Shown here piece by piece: positions 62,623-64,000 of a DNA stretch of 64,000 nt. A program made the position numbers and the translations under genes. Numbering within the stretch: the stretch's first letter is position 1; the number at the start of each line of letters is the position of its first letter. This stretch comes from Verrucomicrobiales bacterium (GTDB lineage: Bacteria; Verrucomicrobiota; Verrucomicrobiia; Verrucomicrobiales; DEV007): positions 1 to 64,000 of the forward strand of contig PAAG01000051.1 of NCBI GenBank assembly GCA_002698785.1. The letters are read 5' to 3'. The notes under the pieces are model-generated. The model was not told the origin of the DNA. It did no database searches and saw only the letters and a list, made by a program, of their open reading frames with translations.

Positions 62623-63471
62623 TTAACGGCGGCGCTTTTTGTTCTTGCGGCGCTCTACGATAAATTTGTCACTGCCCTTGTACTTCTGGCGAGTGCGCTG
62701 CCCCTTGGTGTGCCCCCATGGGCTCTTCAGGTGCTGGCGACCACCACCTGATTTCGACTTACCTTCACCACCACCATTCGGGTGATCGACAGGGTTCATA
62801 CACATACCGCGAACAGTAGGACGAATCCCCATCCAGCGAGTGCGTCCAGCTTTGGCGCTGATAACCTGCTCATGCTGGCCGTTACCAACGATACCGATCG
62901 TGGCATAGCACTTCGTGTGGATCTTGCGGATCTCCCCGGAAGGCATCTTTACGAGAGCGTAGTTGCCTTCGCGGTTGGAAAGGATACAGGACTGTCCTGC
63001 GCTACGAGCGATCTGGCCACCGCGTCCGGGAGCAAGCTCCACGTTGTGAATGGTGGTTCCCGTCGGAATGACTGAGAGAGGAAGCGCACAACCTGGCTTG
63101 ACCGGTGCTTTCTCACCCGCAGTAACTTCCGCACCCACTTCCAGTCCTTTCGGAGCAAGAATGTAAGAACGCTGCTTGTCAGGATACTCGATCAGAGCAA
63201 TGCGAGCGCTACGGTTCGGATCGTATTCGATACCGATTACCTTGGCTGCCTCGTCGCGACGATTACGCTTGAAGTCAATGAGACGATACTTGCGCTTGTG
63301 ACCACCTCCGCGGTGACGACAAGTGATGCGCCCCTGATTGTTTCTACCGCCGGACTTCTTGAGTGGACGACACAAGCTCTTTTCAGGCTCGGACTTCGTT
63401 ACTTCTTCGAAGTCAGGGAGCAGCTTGTACCGGTTCGACGGTGTGACTGGTCTGTAAGATTTTAAACCCAT
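62623..63471 (-). CDS. rplB: 50S ribosomal protein L2
   Basis: 282 residues: [58 protein letters not shown]-like C-terminus and the conserved GGRxH-type region ([20 protein letters not shown], His near the peptidyl-transferase centre) are present. Normal length. Confidence 0.98.
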   Translation of the reverse strand: MGLKSYRPVTPSNRYKLLPDFEEVTKSEPEKSLCRPLKKSGGRNNQGRITCRHRGGGHKRKYRLIDFKRNRRDEAAKVIGIEYDPNRSARIALIEYPDKQRSYILAPKGLEVGAEVTAGEKAPVKPGCALPLSVIPTGTTIHNVELAPGRGGQIARSAGQSCILSNREGNYALVKMPSGEIRKIHTKCYATIGIVGNGQHEQVISAKAGRTRWMGIRPTVRGMCMNPVDHPNGGGEGKSKSGGGRQHLKSPWGHTKGQRTRQKYKGSDKFIVERRKNKKRRR

Positions 63472-63491
63472 GCTGATTCGGCGTTAGTGGT

Positions 63492-63776
63492 TTATACAAG
63501 TTCGATGGTTTCTCCGTCTTCGAGGCGCACGAATGCTTTCTTCCAGTTCTTCGTGCGACCGAAGTCTGCGCGGCGTTCGCGCTTTTTCTTCCCGCGGTAA
63601 TTCGCCGTGCGTACATCGGCGACTTTTTTACCGAAGAGCTTCTCCACGGCTTCGCGGATCTCCAGCTTGTTCGCGCGAGGATTTACTTTGAAGACATACT
63701 CGTTGGATGTCTCAGAAAGCAGCGTCGCTTTTTCGCTGAGCTGGATTGTGTCAATTACTTGAAAAATGTCTTTCAT
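63492..63776 (-). CDS. rplW: 50S ribosomal protein L23
   Basis: 94 residues: IQLSEKATLLSETSNEYVFK, PRANKLEIREAVEKLFGKKV and NYRGKKKRERRADFGRTKNW are diagnostic. L23 lies at the exit tunnel and binds trigger factor and SRP. It precedes rplB in normal S10-operon order. Confidence 0.97.
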   Translation of the reverse strand: MKDIFQVIDTIQLSEKATLLSETSNEYVFKVNPRANKLEIREAVEKLFGKKVADVRTANYRGKKKRERRADFGRTKNWKKAFVRLEDGETIELV

Positions 63777-63796
63777 ATTAATGGACCTCCCGTGGA

Positions 63797-64000
63797 TCAG
63801 TTTGAAGTTCTGGATGCGAGGGTTTCGAGAGCATCCTCGACCAGGATGATTTTGGTGAAGTGCAGGAGCTGCTCGACATTTACTTCGTCGGCACTGATAA
63901 GCTGAGCACTCTGGAAGTTGCGAGCCGCGAGCTTTGTCTCGTCCGTGAAATCTTTCCCAACGATAAGGACGCGCTTCGCATCCTTGGCAAGACCGGAGAT
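63797..64000 (-). CDS. rplD: 50S ribosomal protein L4, C-terminal part (cut by window end)
   Basis: The minus-strand frame open at the right edge reads ISGLAKDAKRVLIVGKDF, DETKLAARNFQSAQLISADE, VNVEQLLHFTKIILVEDALE and ends TLASRTSN before TGA at 63797-63799. This is the C-terminal third of L4 in its normal place ahead of rplW (20-base gap). Its start, rplC and rpsJ lie outside the window. Confidence 0.95.
   Translation of the reverse strand: MSGLAKDAKRVLIVGKDFTDETKLAARNFQSAQLISADEVNVEQLLHFTKIILVEDALETLASRTSN

Overview
The window looks like a chromosome segment from the Planctomycetes–Verrucomicrobia–Chlamydiae group, most likely a marine-type member of Verrucomicrobia. This rests on family content: a sulfatase, SHD1-domain proteins, a DUF1549/DUF1553 + DUF1501 pair driven by an ECF sigma–FecR/LamG pair, a GloVer tandem-repeat protein, and an L22 ribosomal protein fused to a helix-hairpin-helix domain. 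It is an inference; there is no 16S rRNA here.

Layout. 1–1531: end of a DEAD-box RNA helicase. 1535–8942: a thioredoxin-like DUF255 protein, a small exported protein and an SpmA–SpmB fusion (minus strand), then an N-sulfoglucosamine-sulfohydrolase-like sulfatase and FabD (plus), then a SanA-like membrane protein (minus). 9025–15000: an MsbA-type ABC exporter, a lipoprotein, and a TonB-dependent haem-type receptor divergent from a DUF6607-like protein. 15182–20763: a frameshifted GloVer-repeat protein, a GNAT enzyme, an SHD1 protein and an OmpA-family protein with an Asn/Lys-rich linker. 20887–28239: exported proteins of unknown function, a divergent pair of coiled-coil proteins ending in C-type lectin or LamG heads, and a REP-associated (RAYT-type) transposase.

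28802–32928 is an AT-richer island and the most interesting part. It holds, all on the plus strand: a divergent sigma-like factor, a small acidic protein, an ImmA/IrrE-type metallopeptidase, a DUF2188-like protein, a multiubiquitin-family ubiquitin-like protein, an E1-like ThiF protein with an extra N-terminal domain, and a DUF6527-like Cys/His protein. This is the gene set of a bacterial ubiquitin-like conjugation pathway, probably a stress or phage-defence cassette, with its own candidate regulators.

33213–37000: the methyl-cycle genes ahcY and metK, divergent from an ArsR–methyltransferase fusion resembling SahR. 37027–43777: a phosphodiester glycosidase, then the sigma/FecR-LamG/DUF1549-1553/DUF1501 cluster. 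43977–50491: a hybrid histidine kinase, TatD hydrolase, GNAT enzyme, AlgX-like protein, carboxypeptidase Taq and a trypsin-fold protein lacking its catalytic triad.

50646–64000 (minus strand): the S10–spc–alpha ribosomal cluster read from rplD (cut by the window end) down to rpsD. It is unusual in several ways: an exported coiled-coil protein sits between rpsS and rplV; L22 carries a C-terminal helix-hairpin-helix domain; S11 and S5 carry acidic N-terminal extensions; S3 has an Arg/Gly-rich tail; SecY has an extra C-terminal membrane segment; and rpsN, rpmD, infA, rpoA and rplQ are missing from their usual places. rpmJ is present but very short. A strong hairpin with a U-rich tail follows rpsD, so the transcript probably ends there.
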